A stretch of DNA of 64,000 nt from Sphingomonas sp. BK345 (GCF_014193845.1 NZ_JACHZX010000005.1:124001-188000), one strand, 5' to 3'. Shown: positions 41,807-52,071, counted from the first letter of the stretch. The notes: a model not told the origin generated them from the sequence alone. Made by a program: numbers and translations.

Positions 41807-42715
41807 ATGCGTCTTACGCGGGCGGCGATGATCGTCGCGGCGGTCTTCTTTGTCGGCGCGCGCGCGCCCGAGCGGCCGCCGATCACCGGCATCTCGCATC
41901 TGGCGGTGTACAGCCGCGACCTCGTCGCGTCGGAACGTTTCTACGCCGGCGTCCTCGGCGCGCGGAAGGTGGCGGACCCGGAGAATGGCGCCGGCGCGCG
42001 GTTCCAGTTCAGCGGTACGCAGTTCGTCGAGGTGCTGCCCGCGCCTGCTGGGCTCGGCGCCAGCCTGTTCGCGCACGCCGCCTACCGCACCCCCGACGCC
42101 GCGGCGCTGCGCTCCTGGTTGCTGGCGCGCGGCGCTTCCAGCGTCGGTGCGCTGGAGCAAAGCGCGGGCGAGCGCCGCTTCGGCGCGCGTGACGCCGAGG
42201 GTAATGAAGTGCAGTTCGTCGAGACCAAGACCAGCGCCGCGGCGGTACCCGGTGCGGTGAGCGGCCGGATCATCCACATCGGCCATGCCGTGCGCGACCG
42301 CGCCAAGGAGGACGGCTTCTACCGCACCCTGCTGGGCTTCCGCCCCTATTGGTTCGGCTCGTTCGAGCCACCCAAGGTCGACTGGGTGTCGCAGCAGACG
42401 CCAGACGGGCGCGACTGGCTCGAATATATGATGGTCGGCGAGGGCTCGCGCGTGACCGATGCGTCCCTCGACGCACGCCAGCTCGGCGTGCTCAACCACC
42501 TCTCGCTCGGCGTGCGCAACATGCAGACCGCCGTCACCGAATTGTACCGCGGCAAGAAGATGACCGGCCGCCACGACGGCCCGCAGATGGGGCTCGACGG
42601 CAAGTGGCAGGCCAACCTCTACGACCCCGATGGCACACGGGTCGAGCTGATGGAGTTCCATGCGGTGACCGAGCCGTGCTGCTCGGCCTTCACCGCTCCC
42701 GATCCCGAGGGGTGA
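41807..42715 (+). CDS. Exported VOC-family (glyoxalase-like) protein
   Basis: A 302-residue protein with a signal peptide (MRLTRAAMIVAAVFFVGARA). Two vicinal-oxygen-chelate domains follow: one begins GISHLAVYSRDLVASERFYAGVLG, the other IIHIGHAVRDRAKEDGFYRTLLGF. It ends with LYDPDGTRVELMEF, a typical metal-ligand Glu. VOC enzymes include lyases, dioxygenases and binding proteins; the substrate is unknown. GGGAGGG lies before the ATG. Stands alone between a repeat and the convergent DUF3429 gene. Confidence 0.85.
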   Translation: MRLTRAAMIVAAVFFVGARAPERPPITGISHLAVYSRDLVASERFYAGVLGARKVADPENGAGARFQFSGTQFVEVLPAPAGLGASLFAHAAYRTPDAAALRSWLLARGASSVGALEQSAGERRFGARDAEGNEVQFVETKTSAAAVPGAVSGRIIHIGHAVRDRAKEDGFYRTLLGFRPYWFGSFEPPKVDWVSQQTPDGRDWLEYMMVGEGSRVTDASLDARQLGVLNHLSLGVRNMQTAVTELYRGKKMTGRHDGPQMGLDGKWQANLYDPDGTRVELMEFHAVTEPCCSAFTAPDPEG

Positions 42716-42743
42716 GGAACGGCTCGCCCCCTTACGGTCGACG

Positions 42744-43205
42744 TCATCGCGCCAGCAGCGCCAGTAGCAGCGTCAGGAGGCCGAGTCCGCCCGAGAGCAC
42801 CAGCCGCAGCCCCCACCAGCCGGGCAGCTCGCGCACGGCCGGCGAGGCGGCGCGATCGGCGAGCGGGGAGACCAGCACCGCGGCGCCGAGCGCGAGCAAT
42901 GACGAGGCGGGCGGCGCGCCGCCGAGCAGCCACGCCAGCAGCGCCGCCCAGGCGACCAGGCTCGGCGCCACCGCCAGCACATAAGGCGCCGCGGCGGTGA
43001 CGCGGCGCTCGAGCGAGTCCATCCACCACAGCCCGCCGAGGAACGACAGGATCACCGCGGCGTACAGGCCACCCACCAGCGTCGCGGCGGGCTGCAGCGC
43101 CGGCAGCGCGAGCGCGACCGCGACGCAGCCCGCCGGCGGGAGCAGCCCGGAGAGGCCGAGCCAGCGTGGCGCCGCCGGCAGCGGGCGGGGCGTCGGGTCG
43201 CGCAC
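42744..43205 (-). CDS. DUF3429 family membrane protein
   Basis: A 153-residue protein with about five hydrophobic segments. The pattern LYAAVILSFLGGLWWMDSLERR followed by YVLAVAPSLVAW is the DUF3429 signature. Function unknown. GTG start five bases after the PEBP stop, so the two are probably one transcript. Confidence 0.85.
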   Translation of the reverse strand: MRDPTPRPLPAAPRWLGLSGLLPPAGCVAVALALPALQPAATLVGGLYAAVILSFLGGLWWMDSLERRVTAAAPYVLAVAPSLVAWAALLAWLLGGAPPASSLLALGAAVLVSPLADRAASPAVRELPGWWGLRLVLSGGLGLLTLLLALLAR

Positions 43206-43210
43206 GAGGC

Positions 43211-43834
43211 TCAGGCGGGCTGCGCCGCGCCGACCGGCCCGATCTCGGCCGGCTCGCCGCGCGAATAGGTGCCGCTCAGCATGCCCGCCGCGAGCACGCG
43301 CCCGCGCAGCGCCTCCAGTACCGCGCTGCGCCCCGGGCTGACGTCGAGCGCGGCCGCCTCGCTCAGCGCGAACAGCTGGAACACATAGTCGTGGCTGCCG
43401 TGGCCGGTCGGCGGGTCGGGGGGCAGCCAGCCCTCCTGCTGGTAGCTGTTGCGGCCGACGTCCGAGCCGTCGAACGCGCCGCGCCCGTCGGCCGCGATCG
43501 CGCCCTCCTCAAGCCCCGACGAGTCGGGCGGCAGGTTCCACACCACCGCGTGGACGAGCGGGTTGGGGGCGGGCGCGTCGGGATCCTCGACCAGCAGCGC
43601 CAGCGCGACGGCGCCGGCGGGCACACCGGTCCAGGTGAGCGGCGGCGACACGCCCGCGCCGTCGGCGGTGAAGCGCTCGGGCAGCCGCGCGCCGTCGGCG
43701 AAGGCGGGGCTGGAGAGCGTGAGCTGAGCGCCGCCCGAGGGCACGATCCCGTCCTGCACGATCACCAGCTTGGCATGGCCGGCGCGGACGTTGTGCAACA
43801 GGCTGCCGAGCCAGTGGGGAACATGTTCGAGCAT
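43211..43834 (-). CDS. PEBP/YbhB-YbcL family protein
   Basis: A 207-residue phosphatidylethanolamine-binding-like protein, start at 43834 after an AGGAGG. Ligand-pocket motifs: SPPLTWTGVPAGAVALALLVEDPDAP, LVHAVVWNLPP, and GSHDYVFQLFALS. The N-terminal 40 residues (MLEHVPHWLGSLLHNVRAGH) are a family variant seen in proteobacteria. Cytoplasmic. Function in bacteria is not established. Co-directional with DUF3429. Confidence 0.9.
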   Translation of the reverse strand: MLEHVPHWLGSLLHNVRAGHAKLVIVQDGIVPSGGAQLTLSSPAFADGARLPERFTADGAGVSPPLTWTGVPAGAVALALLVEDPDAPAPNPLVHAVVWNLPPDSSGLEEGAIAADGRGAFDGSDVGRNSYQQEGWLPPDPPTGHGSHDYVFQLFALSEAAALDVSPGRSAVLEALRGRVLAAGMLSGTYSRGEPAEIGPVGAAQPA

Positions 43835-43930
43835 AGCGCCTCCTGCGGGTGATACGCGGTGAACCGCCGGCGCGCCGGCTGGTTGCGGTGGGCTTGCGCG
43901 GCTGACACTCAATCGGGCTCAGGCGACACC

Positions 43931-44007
43931 GTGCTCCGGCGACTGCCGGAGCCCAGGGCCACGAAGGTGGCGCTCTCGGCCCTAGGCTCCTGCGTGTGCA
44001 GGAGCAC
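43931..44007. repeat. Paired inverted repeat (family C)
   Basis: Arm one at 43931-43960 (gtgctccggcgactgccgga...) faces arm two at 43978-44007 (ggccctaggctcctgcgtgt...). Located between the PEBP start and the DUF2891 end. Same type as 34651-34727. Confidence 0.8.
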
Positions 44008-44037
44008 GCCGCTTATCCATAGCGGACAGTTGCAGGA

Positions 44038-45033
44038 TCAACCCGACAGCACCGCCAGCAGCGCGAAGGTGGCCAGCCAGTGGCCGCCCATGTAATCGTC
44101 GTCGAGGTGCGGCAGGCTGGCGGCGAGGTGCGCCTCGGCGACGTGGCGCATCGCCGCGGCGGCGGGGTGGCGCGGGCCGAGCGCGGCGGCGAGCTGGCGC
44201 CAGCACCAGGCGCGGCTGAGGTTGAGCCCGTCGAGGTGCGCGATCTTGCCGTCGCTCCGGTCGGACACATGCGCCGGTCGGAACAGGCTGGCCGGCTCGC
44301 CGCGCGCGACGTCGGGGAGGAAGGCGTCGAACCACGCGCCGAACGCGTCCGCGGGCAGCACGCGGCTCATCAGCAGCGCCTCGCACAGCGCCGAGGAGAG
44401 GAAGTCGTCGCCCGACGGCTCCCACGCCTGACATGCTCGGTCCCCGCCGAACCAGCCGCGCGCGCGCGCGTCGATCAGCTCGATCAGCGCGGGGTCGTGG
44501 CGGAGCGCCCAGTCGCGCGCCAGCACCAGCGCGAAGCTGGTGTTGAAATGCGTGCCGACGCGCACCGCATAGGTCAGCTTGGGCAGGTAAGCGGCGAAGC
44601 GCGCGGCGAAGGCGCGCGCCAGCGGCGCGAGCGCCTCGCCCCAAAGCGCGGCGTGCCGGTCCGCCTCGTCGTGGAGCGCGAGGAGCCACGCCCAGCCATA
44701 CGGCCGCTCGAACCCGCCGCTCGTCGGCCGGTCGAGGTAGGCGAGCTCGCCCGCGACCTTGCCGGGGACCAGCATGGCGTCGGCGCGCGCGCGGATCGCC
44801 TCGGCTTCGGCCAGCGACGGGAACAGGCGGCGGATCGTCAGCAGCTGCCACCAGCCGTGGACGCAGCTGTGCCAGTCGAAGCTGCCGTGGAAGATCGGGT
44901 GGAGCGTCGCGGGCGGCACCGCGTCGTGCGCGCCGGTGAGGACATGGTCGAGCTTGTACGGATAGGCGCGCCCGACATGGTCGAGCGTGATGCGGGCGAA
45001 ACGCGCGGCGAGCGCGGGGTCGAGCCTGGTCAT
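44038..45033 (-). CDS. DUF2891 family protein
   Basis: A 331-residue soluble protein; the ATG at 45033 overlaps the DUF979 stop. The signature is PIFHGSFDWHSCVHGWWQLL near residue 50, with LDRPTSGGFERPYGWAWLLAL and a C-terminal DDDYMGGHWLATFALLAVLSG. The barrel-like helix repeats recall (alpha/alpha)6 folds. No enzyme activity is known to me. Its place at the end of a unit with DUF969, DUF979 and upstream 5-oxoprolinase suggests a link to pyroglutamate or related amide metabolism. Confidence 0.88.
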   Translation of the reverse strand: MTRLDPALAARFARITLDHVGRAYPYKLDHVLTGAHDAVPPATLHPIFHGSFDWHSCVHGWWQLLTIRRLFPSLAEAEAIRARADAMLVPGKVAGELAYLDRPTSGGFERPYGWAWLLALHDEADRHAALWGEALAPLARAFAARFAAYLPKLTYAVRVGTHFNTSFALVLARDWALRHDPALIELIDARARGWFGGDRACQAWEPSGDDFLSSALCEALLMSRVLPADAFGAWFDAFLPDVARGEPASLFRPAHVSDRSDGKIAHLDGLNLSRAWCWRQLAAALGPRHPAAAAMRHVAEAHLAASLPHLDDDYMGGHWLATFALLAVLSG

Positions 45034-45929
45034 CGGATCACCCACCATAGCAGCAGCACGTTGAAGAGGAGCAGCGGCAGCGCGGTCGCCGCCTGGGCGC
45101 GGATCACGCCGTAGCGGTCGCGCAGCTCGAGCAAAGCGGCGGGCACGATGTTGAAGTTCGCCGCCATGGGCGTGAGCAGCGTCCCGCAGAAACCCGCCAG
45201 CATGCCGATCGCGGCGACGGCGGCGGGGTCGCCGCCATACTGGCGCACCAGCAGCGGCATGCCGACCGCCGCGGCCATCACCGGGAAGGCGGCGAAGGCA
45301 TTGCCCATCACGATCGTGAACAGCGCCATGCCGAGCCCATAGGCAATCGCGGCGCCGAGCACGCTCCCCGCCGGGATCGCGCCACCGACCAGCCCGCCGA
45401 CCACGTCGCCCACGCCCGCGAGCGCGAACACGGCGCCGAGACTGGCGAGCAGCTGCGGCATGATCGCGGCCCAGCCGATCTCGTCGAGCAGACGCCGCCC
45501 CGCGCGCACCCCCGCGAGCGGCGGCGCGCGCAGCCGCCAGTGCCCGAGCGCGAGCGCGACCAGCACGCCGAGTGTCAGCGCCACCAGCGTGGCCTGCTGC
45601 GAGTCGAACAGCGTCGGCAGGCGCTTGAACAGCAGGGTGCCGCCGAGCGCGGCGGCGGGGATCACCAGTGCCAGCGCGAGCAGGGGGCCGTGTGGCTCAC
45701 CCGCCGTCTCGGGCTCGCCGCGGCGCATCCGGCCCGAGGTGGCGGTGGCGACCAGCGCGAGCACGAGCACGCCGTTGCCGAGATCGCCGATCGCGTCGCC
45801 CGCGAAGAAGGAGAGCGCGAGCAGCGCGTGGAACAGCGCGTTGGCCCAGCGGCGGTCGGTCGCGCCGAGCACCGCGCAGGCGGCGAAGAACAGTCCCGCG
45901 ACCGCATAGACAAGGTTGAGCCCGATCAT
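45030..45929 (-). CDS. DUF979 family membrane protein
   Basis: A 299-residue protein with about nine membrane segments, start MIGLNLVYAVAGLFFAAC at 45929, overlapping the DUF969 stop (ATGA). Family features: ATDRRWANALFHALLALSFF, GDAIGDLGNGVLVL, and the re-entrant-like stretch AGFCGTLLTPMAANFNIVPAALLEL. DUF969 and DUF979 always travel together and look like two halves of a permease. The upstream 5-oxoprolinase points to 5-oxoproline as cargo; this is inference. Confidence 0.9.
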   Translation of the reverse strand: MIGLNLVYAVAGLFFAACAVLGATDRRWANALFHALLALSFFAGDAIGDLGNGVLVLALVATATSGRMRRGEPETAGEPHGPLLALALVIPAAALGGTLLFKRLPTLFDSQQATLVALTLGVLVALALGHWRLRAPPLAGVRAGRRLLDEIGWAAIMPQLLASLGAVFALAGVGDVVGGLVGGAIPAGSVLGAAIAYGLGMALFTIVMGNAFAAFPVMAAAVGMPLLVRQYGGDPAAVAAIGMLAGFCGTLLTPMAANFNIVPAALLELRDRYGVIRAQAATALPLLLFNVLLLWWVIR

Positions 45930-46579
45930 CGCGCGCGCCGCTTCAGTCGGCGATCGAGCCACCACAGCCGCGCGCCATGGACGAGGAAGGCGGCGAGCGC
46001 GGTCGGGATCGCCCAGACCGAGAGCTGGAACGGCTCGACGCGCACGCCATAGCCCTCGAGCACGCCGCGCATCAGCAGGATCGAGCCGATCGCGATGAAG
46101 ATGTCCTCGCCGAAGAACAGCCCGATATTGTCGGTCGCCGCGGCGAGCGCGCGGATGGGCTCGCCGTCCTCTTCTCCCTGGCGTGCCGCGGCGGCCTCGG
46201 CCATGGGCGCGACGAGCGGTCGCACCGTCTGCGCCGGCCCCGCCACCGCGTTGAGCCCGAGCGCGGCGGAGAGCTGGCGGAACAGCAGATAGCCGGCGAG
46301 CAGGCGCCCCACGGTGAGCCCGCGCAGCCCGCCGACCAGTCCGCGCGCCCGCTGCTGCAGCCCGGCGCGCTCGAGCAGGCCGATGACCGGGAGCACCATG
46401 TAGATCGCGGTGACGTAGCGGCTCTGGTTGAAGGCGTGGCCGAACCTGGCGAGCACCGTCAACGGGTCGAGCCCGGCGGCGAGCCCGGTCACCGCGGCGG
46501 CGACGACGATTACCAGCAGCGGGTTGAAGCGCAGCAGGAAGCCCAGCGCGATCACGGCGACGCCGGCGAGGACGAGCAT
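45926..46579 (-). CDS. DUF969 family membrane protein
   Basis: A 217-residue partner of DUF979 with five or six membrane segments. Start at 46579 (MLVLAGVAVIALGFLLRFNP). Family stretches: YVTAIYMVLPVIGLLERAGLQQRA, FRQLSAALGLNAVAGPAQTV, and NIGLFFGEDIFIAIGSILLM. An open frame extending to 46753 is repeat sequence and not used. The gap to the 5-oxoprolinase gene is 360 bases and holds only repeats. Confidence 0.9.
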   Translation of the reverse strand: MLVLAGVAVIALGFLLRFNPLLVIVVAAAVTGLAAGLDPLTVLARFGHAFNQSRYVTAIYMVLPVIGLLERAGLQQRARGLVGGLRGLTVGRLLAGYLLFRQLSAALGLNAVAGPAQTVRPLVAPMAEAAAARQGEEDGEPIRALAAATDNIGLFFGEDIFIAIGSILLMRGVLEGYGVRVEPFQLSVWAIPTALAAFLVHGARLWWLDRRLKRRAR

Positions 46580-46647
46580 CAGCGGCGGGGCCGGGTGGGG
46601 AGAAGACGATGGTCGCGGATCATCTCTGAGCCCGGTCGCGCGTTCCG

Positions 46648-46860
46648 CCACCCCGGCGCACGCCGGGGTCCAGGTGGGAAGGCTGATGTGAGAACCACCC
46701 ACGTTCCCCAACCGGACCCCGGCGTCCGCCGGGGTGGAGGCTTGAAAAGGCATGTCCCTTCACCTCATCGGCACCCCGGTGGAGGCCGGCGCCCAGATGG
46801 AATGGCTTCAGCGGCTCACGCGAGCGGCCCGCAACTGGACCCCGGCCTGCGCCGGGGTAC
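46648..46860. repeat. Two tandem paired inverted repeats (family B)
   Basis: Pair one: arms at 46648-46680 (caccccggcgcacgccgggg...) and 46709-46740. Pair two: arms at 46772-46800 and 46834-46860. They fill the 360-base gap between the 5-oxoprolinase and DUF969 genes. Any transcript across both genes would pass through four hairpins. Confidence 0.85.
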
Positions 46861-46939
46861 GGGCTTGATCCAAAAGGCGGTGCTGGCACCATCCCATCAT
46901 CCTGACCCGCACCGCTCAGACGACGACAGCCCCACCCGC

Positions 46940-49900
46940 TCACGCCTCGCTCCCATAGCCACCGCCGCCGGGCGTCTCGATCACGAACACGTCGCCCGCC
47001 GCTAGGTCCACCGAGGCGGTAGCGCCGAGCGTCTCGACGCGCCCGTCCGCGCGCTCCATCCGATTCGTCCCCACCGCACCGTCGCCGCCCCCCGCCAGCC
47101 CGAACGGCGCCACGATACGGTGGTTGGACAGGATGTTCGCCCGCATCGGCGCGCGAAACCTCACCCGCCGCACCGCGCCGTTGCCGCCGGCCCAGCGCCC
47201 CGCGCCGCCCGAGCCGCGCCGGATCGCGAACGTCTCCAGCAGCACCGGGAAGCGCGTCTCTAGCACCTCCGGGTCGGTCAGCCGGCTGTTGGTCATGTGC
47301 GTCTGCACCGCGCTCGCGCCCGCGAAGCCGTCACCCGCGCCCGCGCCGCCCGCGATCGTCTCGTAATATTGGTGGGCCGCGTCGCCGAAGGTGAAGTTGT
47401 TCATCGTCCCCTGCGATGCCGCCATCGCGCCGAGCGCCCCCATCAGCGCGTCGGTGACGACCTGGCTGGTCTCGACGTTGCCCGCCACCACCGCCGCGGG
47501 ATAGCGCGGGTTGAGCATCGAGCCCCCCGGCACGATCAGCGTCACCGGGCGCAGGAAGCCGTCGTTGAGCGGCGTGTCCTCGCTCACCAAGGTCCGCAGC
47601 ACGTAGAGCACCGCGGCGCGTGTCACCGCCAGCGGCGCGTTGGTGTTGCCCGGCCGCTGCGCGCTGGTGCCGGTGAAGTCGACCGTCAGCGCCCCGGCGT
47701 CGCGGTCGACGCGTACCGCGACGCACACCTCCGCACCGTCGTCGGTGGCATAGGCGAAGGCACCGTCCGACAGCGACCGTACCGCGCCGCGCGCCAGCGT
47801 CTCGGCGTGGGCCTGGACATGCTCCATGTAGGCCGCCACCACCTCGCGCCCCTGCTCGGCGACGAGCCGCTCGAGCCCCGCCGCGCCGCGCGCGCAGGCG
47901 GCGAGCTGCGCGGCGAGATCGGCCATGTTCTGGTCGATCGCGCGCGCCGGGTGCTGGCCGCCGGCGAACAGCGCGCGCACCTCGGCGTCGCGCAGCCGGC
48001 CCTCGGCGAGCACCAGCACGTCGTCGAAGACCACGCCCTCGTCGGCGAGCGTGCGGCTGTCCGCGGGCATCGAGCCGGGGCTGGTGCCGCCGACGTCGGC
48101 GTGGTGCCCGCGCGCGGCGACGAAGAAAGCGGGCGCGCTATCGCCCGCGAACACCGGCTGCACGACGGTGATGTCGGGCAGGTGCGTGCCGCCGCGATAG
48201 GGGTCGTTGACCGCATAGGCGTCGCCCGGGCGCATCCCGCGCCCGTCGCCGCCGCGGCTGGCGATCAGGTGGCGGACGCAGTCGCCCATCGAGCCGAGAT
48301 GCACCGGGATGTGCGGCGCGTTGGCGACGAGGTGACCGCCGGCGTCGAACAGCGCGCAGGAGAAATCGAGCCGCTCGCGAATGTTGACCGAGGCGGCGCT
48401 GCGCTGGAGCGCGGAGCCCATCTCCTCCGCCAGTCCCATGAACAGCCCGGCGAAGATCGCCAGCCGCACCGGATCGACCGCGGCGTCGCCCGCCGTTGCC
48501 GCGCGTGCCGCGACGCGGGTGAGCCGCAGCGTGCCGTCATCCAGCACCGCCGCCTCCCAGCCGGGCTCGACCGCCACGGTCGAGGTCGAGTCGACCAGCA
48601 GCGCCGGCCCGGCAACGCGCGCGCCCGCGCCGAGCGTCTCGCGGCGATGCAGCCGTGCCCGGTACGACGCGCCCGCCATCGTCACCGTCACCGTGTCGGG
48701 CGCAGCCGCCGACGCCTCCGGCGCCGCCATCGCCGGCACCGCGCTGGCGCGCATCGCCTCGACCTGGAGCCGCTCGACGATCAGCGCGTCGTCCGCGGTG
48801 AACCCGAACCGCTCGCGGTGCGCCGCCTCGAACGCGGCGCGCATCGCCGCGGCGTCGGCGACCGCCACCTCGATCCCCTGATCGGTGCGCGCGTAGCGCA
48901 GCGTCGCGATCGCCTCGGTGGTCGCCGCACCGTCAAGCTCGGCGCGCGCCGCGGCGGCGAGCTGGTCCAGCGTCTCGCGCCACGCGTCCGCGTCGAGCGG
49001 CGCCGCAACCGTGCGCTGGCGCACCGCGCGTTGGTCGGCGAGCGCGATCCCCCAGGCCGAGAGCACGCCGGCGAGCGGGTGGATCAGCACGTCGCGCATC
49101 CCCAGCGCGTCGGCGACGAGACAGGCGTGCTGCCCGCCCGCGCCGCCGAAGCTCATCAGCGCGTAGCTCGCCGGATCATGCCCGCGCGCGACCGACACCG
49201 ACTTGATCGCCTTGGCCATGTTGGCGACCGCGATCGCCACCAGCCCCTCCGCCGCGGCGAGCGGGTCGGGGCGCGTGCCGGTCGCGCTCTCCACCATGTC
49301 GAGCAGCGCCTCGAGCCGGGCGCGCGCGGCGGCGCAGTCGAGTGGCTGGTCGCGCCCAGGTCCGAACACCGCGGGGAAATGCTCGGGCACGATCTTGCCG
49401 AGCAGGAGGTTGCAGTCGGTCACCGTCAGCGGCCCGCCGCGGCGATAGCAGGCGGGGCCGGGGTCGGCGCCGGCGCTCTCCGGCCCGACGGTGAAGCGGC
49501 CCCCGTCGAAGCCGCAGATTGAGCCGCCCCCGGCCGCGACCGTGTCGATCCGCAGCATCGGCGCGGCGACGCGGACGCCGCCGATCACCGCCTCCTGGCG
49601 CCGCTCGAACGTGCCCGCCCACAAAGAAACGTCGGTCGAGGTGCCGCCCATGTCGAAGCCGATCACGCGCTCGACCCCGGCGGCGCGCGCCGCCGCGGCC
49701 ATGCCGACGATCCCGCCCGCGGGTCCCGACAGCAAAGCGTCCTTGCCGCTCACCGCACGCGCCGCGGCGAGTCCGCCCGACGACTGCATGAACAAGGGCG
49801 CGCCGCCGAACGCCGCCTCCAGCCCGTCGACGTAGCGGCGCAGCACCGGCGAGAGATAGGCGTCGGCCGTGGTGGTGTCGCCGCGCGCGACCAGCCGGAT

Positions 49901-50500
49901 CAGCGGCGCGACGCGGTGGCTAACCGATATCTGGGTGAAGCCGATCGCCTGCGCCAGATCCGCCAGCGCGGCCTCGTGCGCGGGATAGCGCCAGCCGTGC
50001 ATCAGCACGATCGCGACCCCGCGCAGCCCGGCGTCATACGCGGCGCGCAGGTCGCGCTCCGCCGCGGCGAGGTCGAGCGCGCGCACCACCGCGCCGTCGA
50101 CGTCGACTCGCTCGTCGATCTCGATCACGCGCCCGGGCAGCGGCGGCGGGCGAACGATCGCGCGCGCGAAGATGTCGGGCCGGTCCTGGTAGCCGATCGC
50201 CAGCGCGTCGCCGAAGCCGCGCGTGATCGCCAGCAGCACCGGCTCGCCGCGGCGCTCGAGCAGCGCGTTGGTCGCCACCGTGGTACCGATGCGCACATCG
50301 AGCGGCGGCAGCGCGCCGTCGCGCACGCCGGTCAGCCGCCGCACCGCTTCCACCGCTGCGTCGTCGTAGCGGCCGGGATCGACCGAGAGCAGCTTGACCA
50401 CCGCGATGGTGCCGTCCTCGCGCTCGGCGACCACGTCGGTGAAGGTGCCGCCGCGGTCGATTGCGATGCGGCGGAGCGGGGCGGGGGACGCGGTCGACAC
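46940..50500 (-). CDS. 5-oxoprolinase, fused HyuA-HyuB type
   Basis: ATP-dependent opening of 5-oxo-L-proline (pyroglutamate) to glutamate. At 1186 residues it is the full-length single-chain form. The N-terminal half (1 to about 660) is HyuA-like: [15 protein letters not shown], with DRGG rather than the DVGG of hydantoinases, [16 protein letters not shown] and [15 protein letters not shown]. The C-terminal half (from about 665) is HyuB-like: [49 protein letters not shown], and the Gly-rich end [11 protein letters not shown] start without an obvious binding site. N-methylhydantoinase or acetophenone carboxylase is less likely given the fusion. Confidence 0.92.
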   Translation of the reverse strand: MSTASPAPLRRIAIDRGGTFTDVVAEREDGTIAVVKLLSVDPGRYDDAAVEAVRRLTGVRDGALPPLDVRIGTTVATNALLERRGEPVLLAITRGFGDALAIGYQDRPDIFARAIVRPPPLPGRVIEIDERVDVDGAVVRALDLAAAERDLRAAYDAGLRGVAIVLMHGWRYPAHEAALADLAQAIGFTQISVSHRVAPLIRLVARGDTTTADAYLSPVLRRYVDGLEAAFGGAPLFMQSSGGLAAARAVSGKDALLSGPAGGIVGMAAAARAAGVERVIGFDMGGTSTDVSLWAGTFERRQEAVIGGVRVAAPMLRIDTVAAGGGSICGFDGGRFTVGPESAGADPGPACYRRGGPLTVTDCNLLLGKIVPEHFPAVFGPGRDQPLDCAAARARLEALLDMVESATGTRPDPLAAAEGLVAIAVANMAKAIKSVSVARGHDPASYALMSFGGAGGQHACLVADALGMRDVLIHPLAGVLSAWGIALADQRAVRQRTVAAPLDADAWRETLDQLAAAARAELDGAATTEAIATLRYARTDQGIEVAVADAAAMRAAFEAAHRERFGFTADDALIVERLQVEAMRASAVPAMAAPEASAAAPDTVTVTMAGASYRARLHRRETLGAGARVAGPALLVDSTSTVAVEPGWEAAVLDDGTLRLTRVAARAATAGDAAVDPVRLAIFAGLFMGLAEEMGSALQRSAASVNIRERLDFSCALFDAGGHLVANAPHIPVHLGSMGDCVRHLIASRGGDGRGMRPGDAYAVNDPYRGGTHLPDITVVQPVFAGDSAPAFFVAARGHHADVGGTSPGSMPADSRTLADEGVVFDDVLVLAEGRLRDAEVRALFAGGQHPARAIDQNMADLAAQLAACARGAAGLERLVAEQGREVVAAYMEHVQAHAETLARGAVRSLSDGAFAYATDDGAEVCVAVRVDRDAGALTVDFTGTSAQRPGNTNAPLAVTRAAVLYVLRTLVSEDTPLNDGFLRPVTLIVPGGSMLNPRYPAAVVAGNVETSQVVTDALMGALGAMAASQGTMNNFTFGDAAHQYYETIAGGAGAGDGFAGASAVQTHMTNSRLTDPEVLETRFPVLLETFAIRRGSGGAGRWAGGNGAVRRVRFRAPMRANILSNHRIVAPFGLAGGGDGAVGTNRMERADGRVETLGATASVDLAAGDVFVIETPGGGGYGSEA

Positions 50501-50585
50501 CGCACAAGCTATCGCAGCGCCGCCGCTTCTTGTCGATCGCCGCGCGGCGGCTTGCCCCCGCGGGCGACCGCGCTACACTCGGAAG

Positions 50586-51428
50586 ATGGTTACAAGGCGA
50601 CAGGTCATCGGCACGTCACTCACCCTCGCTGCCAGCGCGGCCGTCGCCGGGCCGGCGACGCCGCCGCGCAGGCGCCTCAAACAGTCGGTCAGCCGCTGGT
50701 GCTATGAGAAGATCCCGCTCGACCAGCTCTGCGCGTTCGCCGCGAAGATCGGGCTGGACGGCATCGACCTGCTCGAGCCCAAAGACTATGATGTGCCGCG
50801 CCGCCACGGCCTGCGCTGCACGATGGGCTATGCCGCGGACGTGATGCAGATCCCGAACGGGCTCAATCGCACCGAGAACCATGCCGCGATCGAGGCGCAG
50901 TATCGCGTCGGTATCCCGCAGGCGGCCAAGGCGGGCGTGCCCAACGTCATCGCTTTCTCGGGTAACCGGAAGGGCATGTCGGACGAGCAGGGCGCCGAGA
51001 ACACGATCGCCGGGCTCAACCGCGTCAAGAAGATCGCCGAGGACAATAACGTCACGATCTGCCTCGAGCTGCTCAACAGCAAGATCGACCACAGGGACTA
51101 TATGGCGGACCACACCGCCTGGGGCGCACGTGTGATGGAGGCGGTGGGCTCGCCGCACGTGAAGCTGCTGTACGACGCCTATCACATGCAGATCATGGAG
51201 GGCGACCTGATCGACACGGTGCGCCAGAACATCCGCTGGATCGGCCACGTCCACACCGGCGGCGTGCCGGGGCGCCACGACCTCGACGACACGCAGGAGG
51301 TGAACTGGGGCGCCTTCGCACGCGCGCTCGCCGACACCGGGTTCGACGGCTATCTCGCGCACGAGTTCGTGCCCAAGGGCGATCCGCTGCCCGCGCTCGC
51401 GCGCGCGGTGAAGACCTGCGCCGCGTGA
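50586..51428 (+). CDS. Hydroxypyruvate isomerase-like TIM-barrel protein, Tat signal
   Basis: A 280-residue sugar phosphate isomerase/epimerase (AP endonuclease 2 fold), ATG at 50586. The N-terminus VTRRQVIGTSLTLAASAAVA is a Tat-type signal. Active-site features: IGLDGIDLLEPKDYDVP, ICLELLNSKIDH with Glu, LYDAYHMQIMEGD with Asp and His, HVHTGGVPGRHD and YLAHEFVPKGDP with the last Glu. Close to the Hyi family, but export suggests a different substrate. Divergent from the 5-oxoprolinase with 85 bases between. Confidence 0.85.
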   Translation: MVTRRQVIGTSLTLAASAAVAGPATPPRRRLKQSVSRWCYEKIPLDQLCAFAAKIGLDGIDLLEPKDYDVPRRHGLRCTMGYAADVMQIPNGLNRTENHAAIEAQYRVGIPQAAKAGVPNVIAFSGNRKGMSDEQGAENTIAGLNRVKKIAEDNNVTICLELLNSKIDHRDYMADHTAWGARVMEAVGSPHVKLLYDAYHMQIMEGDLIDTVRQNIRWIGHVHTGGVPGRHDLDDTQEVNWGAFARALADTGFDGYLAHEFVPKGDPLPALARAVKTCAA

Positions 51429-51642
51429 CCGGCCGCTAACCGCCGCGCCGCGCGGGTACGGCGCGCGTGACCGGACGCGCCGCGGTCACGCAGCGACGCG
51501 GATCAAACAAGTTAGTCGATCGAACGCGGCGGTTCTGACACCCCCTTCGGCATCCCCCGCAATAGCCGTGGCGCGCTCGTCTGCGGGAGTCCGCGGCACA
51601 CGCCCGCTGCTAGGCTGCCGCACAGGGAAGAGGGGACAGGTC

Positions 51643-52071
51643 ATGTGGGGGCAGATCGTCCGGTTCGGCGTGATCGGTGGATTGTGCGCGACGATCTACT
51701 CGTCGGTGTACCTCGCCTACGTGCTGATCATCCTGCCCGTCAGCCTCAACGTGGCGGCGGTGCTGCCCGCGTTCCTGCTCTCGGTCTATGTCGGCTACCA
51801 CCTGCAGTCGCGCGTGACCTTCGGCGAGGCGGGTGCCGCGCCCTTCGGACTGCGGACCCGCGCCAAGTTCCTGCTGACCCAGGTGGTCGGCCTGCTGATC
51901 AACTGCGCGATCACCTGGATCATCACCGGCCCGCTCCAGGGGCCCGACTGGGTGCCGCTGGTGCCGAGCGTGCTGATCACCCCTACCGTCACCTTCGCCT
52001 TGCAGCGCTGGTGGGTGTTTCGCGCGCCGCGCCGGGTCGACGGGCGGTCGGTGGCGGGCGCACCGCTGTGA
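51643..52071 (+). CDS. GtrA-like family membrane protein
   Basis: A 142-residue protein with four membrane segments of the GtrA/DPMS type, often lipid-linked sugar flippases. It starts MWGQIVRFGVIGGLCATIYS, with the family's GYHLQSRVTF after helix 2 and FALQRWWVFR after helix 4. The start at 51643 follows GAGGGGACAGG. The stop overlaps the next gene (GTGA). Confidence 0.88.
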   Translation: MWGQIVRFGVIGGLCATIYSSVYLAYVLIILPVSLNVAAVLPAFLLSVYVGYHLQSRVTFGEAGAAPFGLRTRAKFLLTQVVGLLINCAITWIITGPLQGPDWVPLVPSVLITPTVTFALQRWWVFRAPRRVDGRSVAGAPL

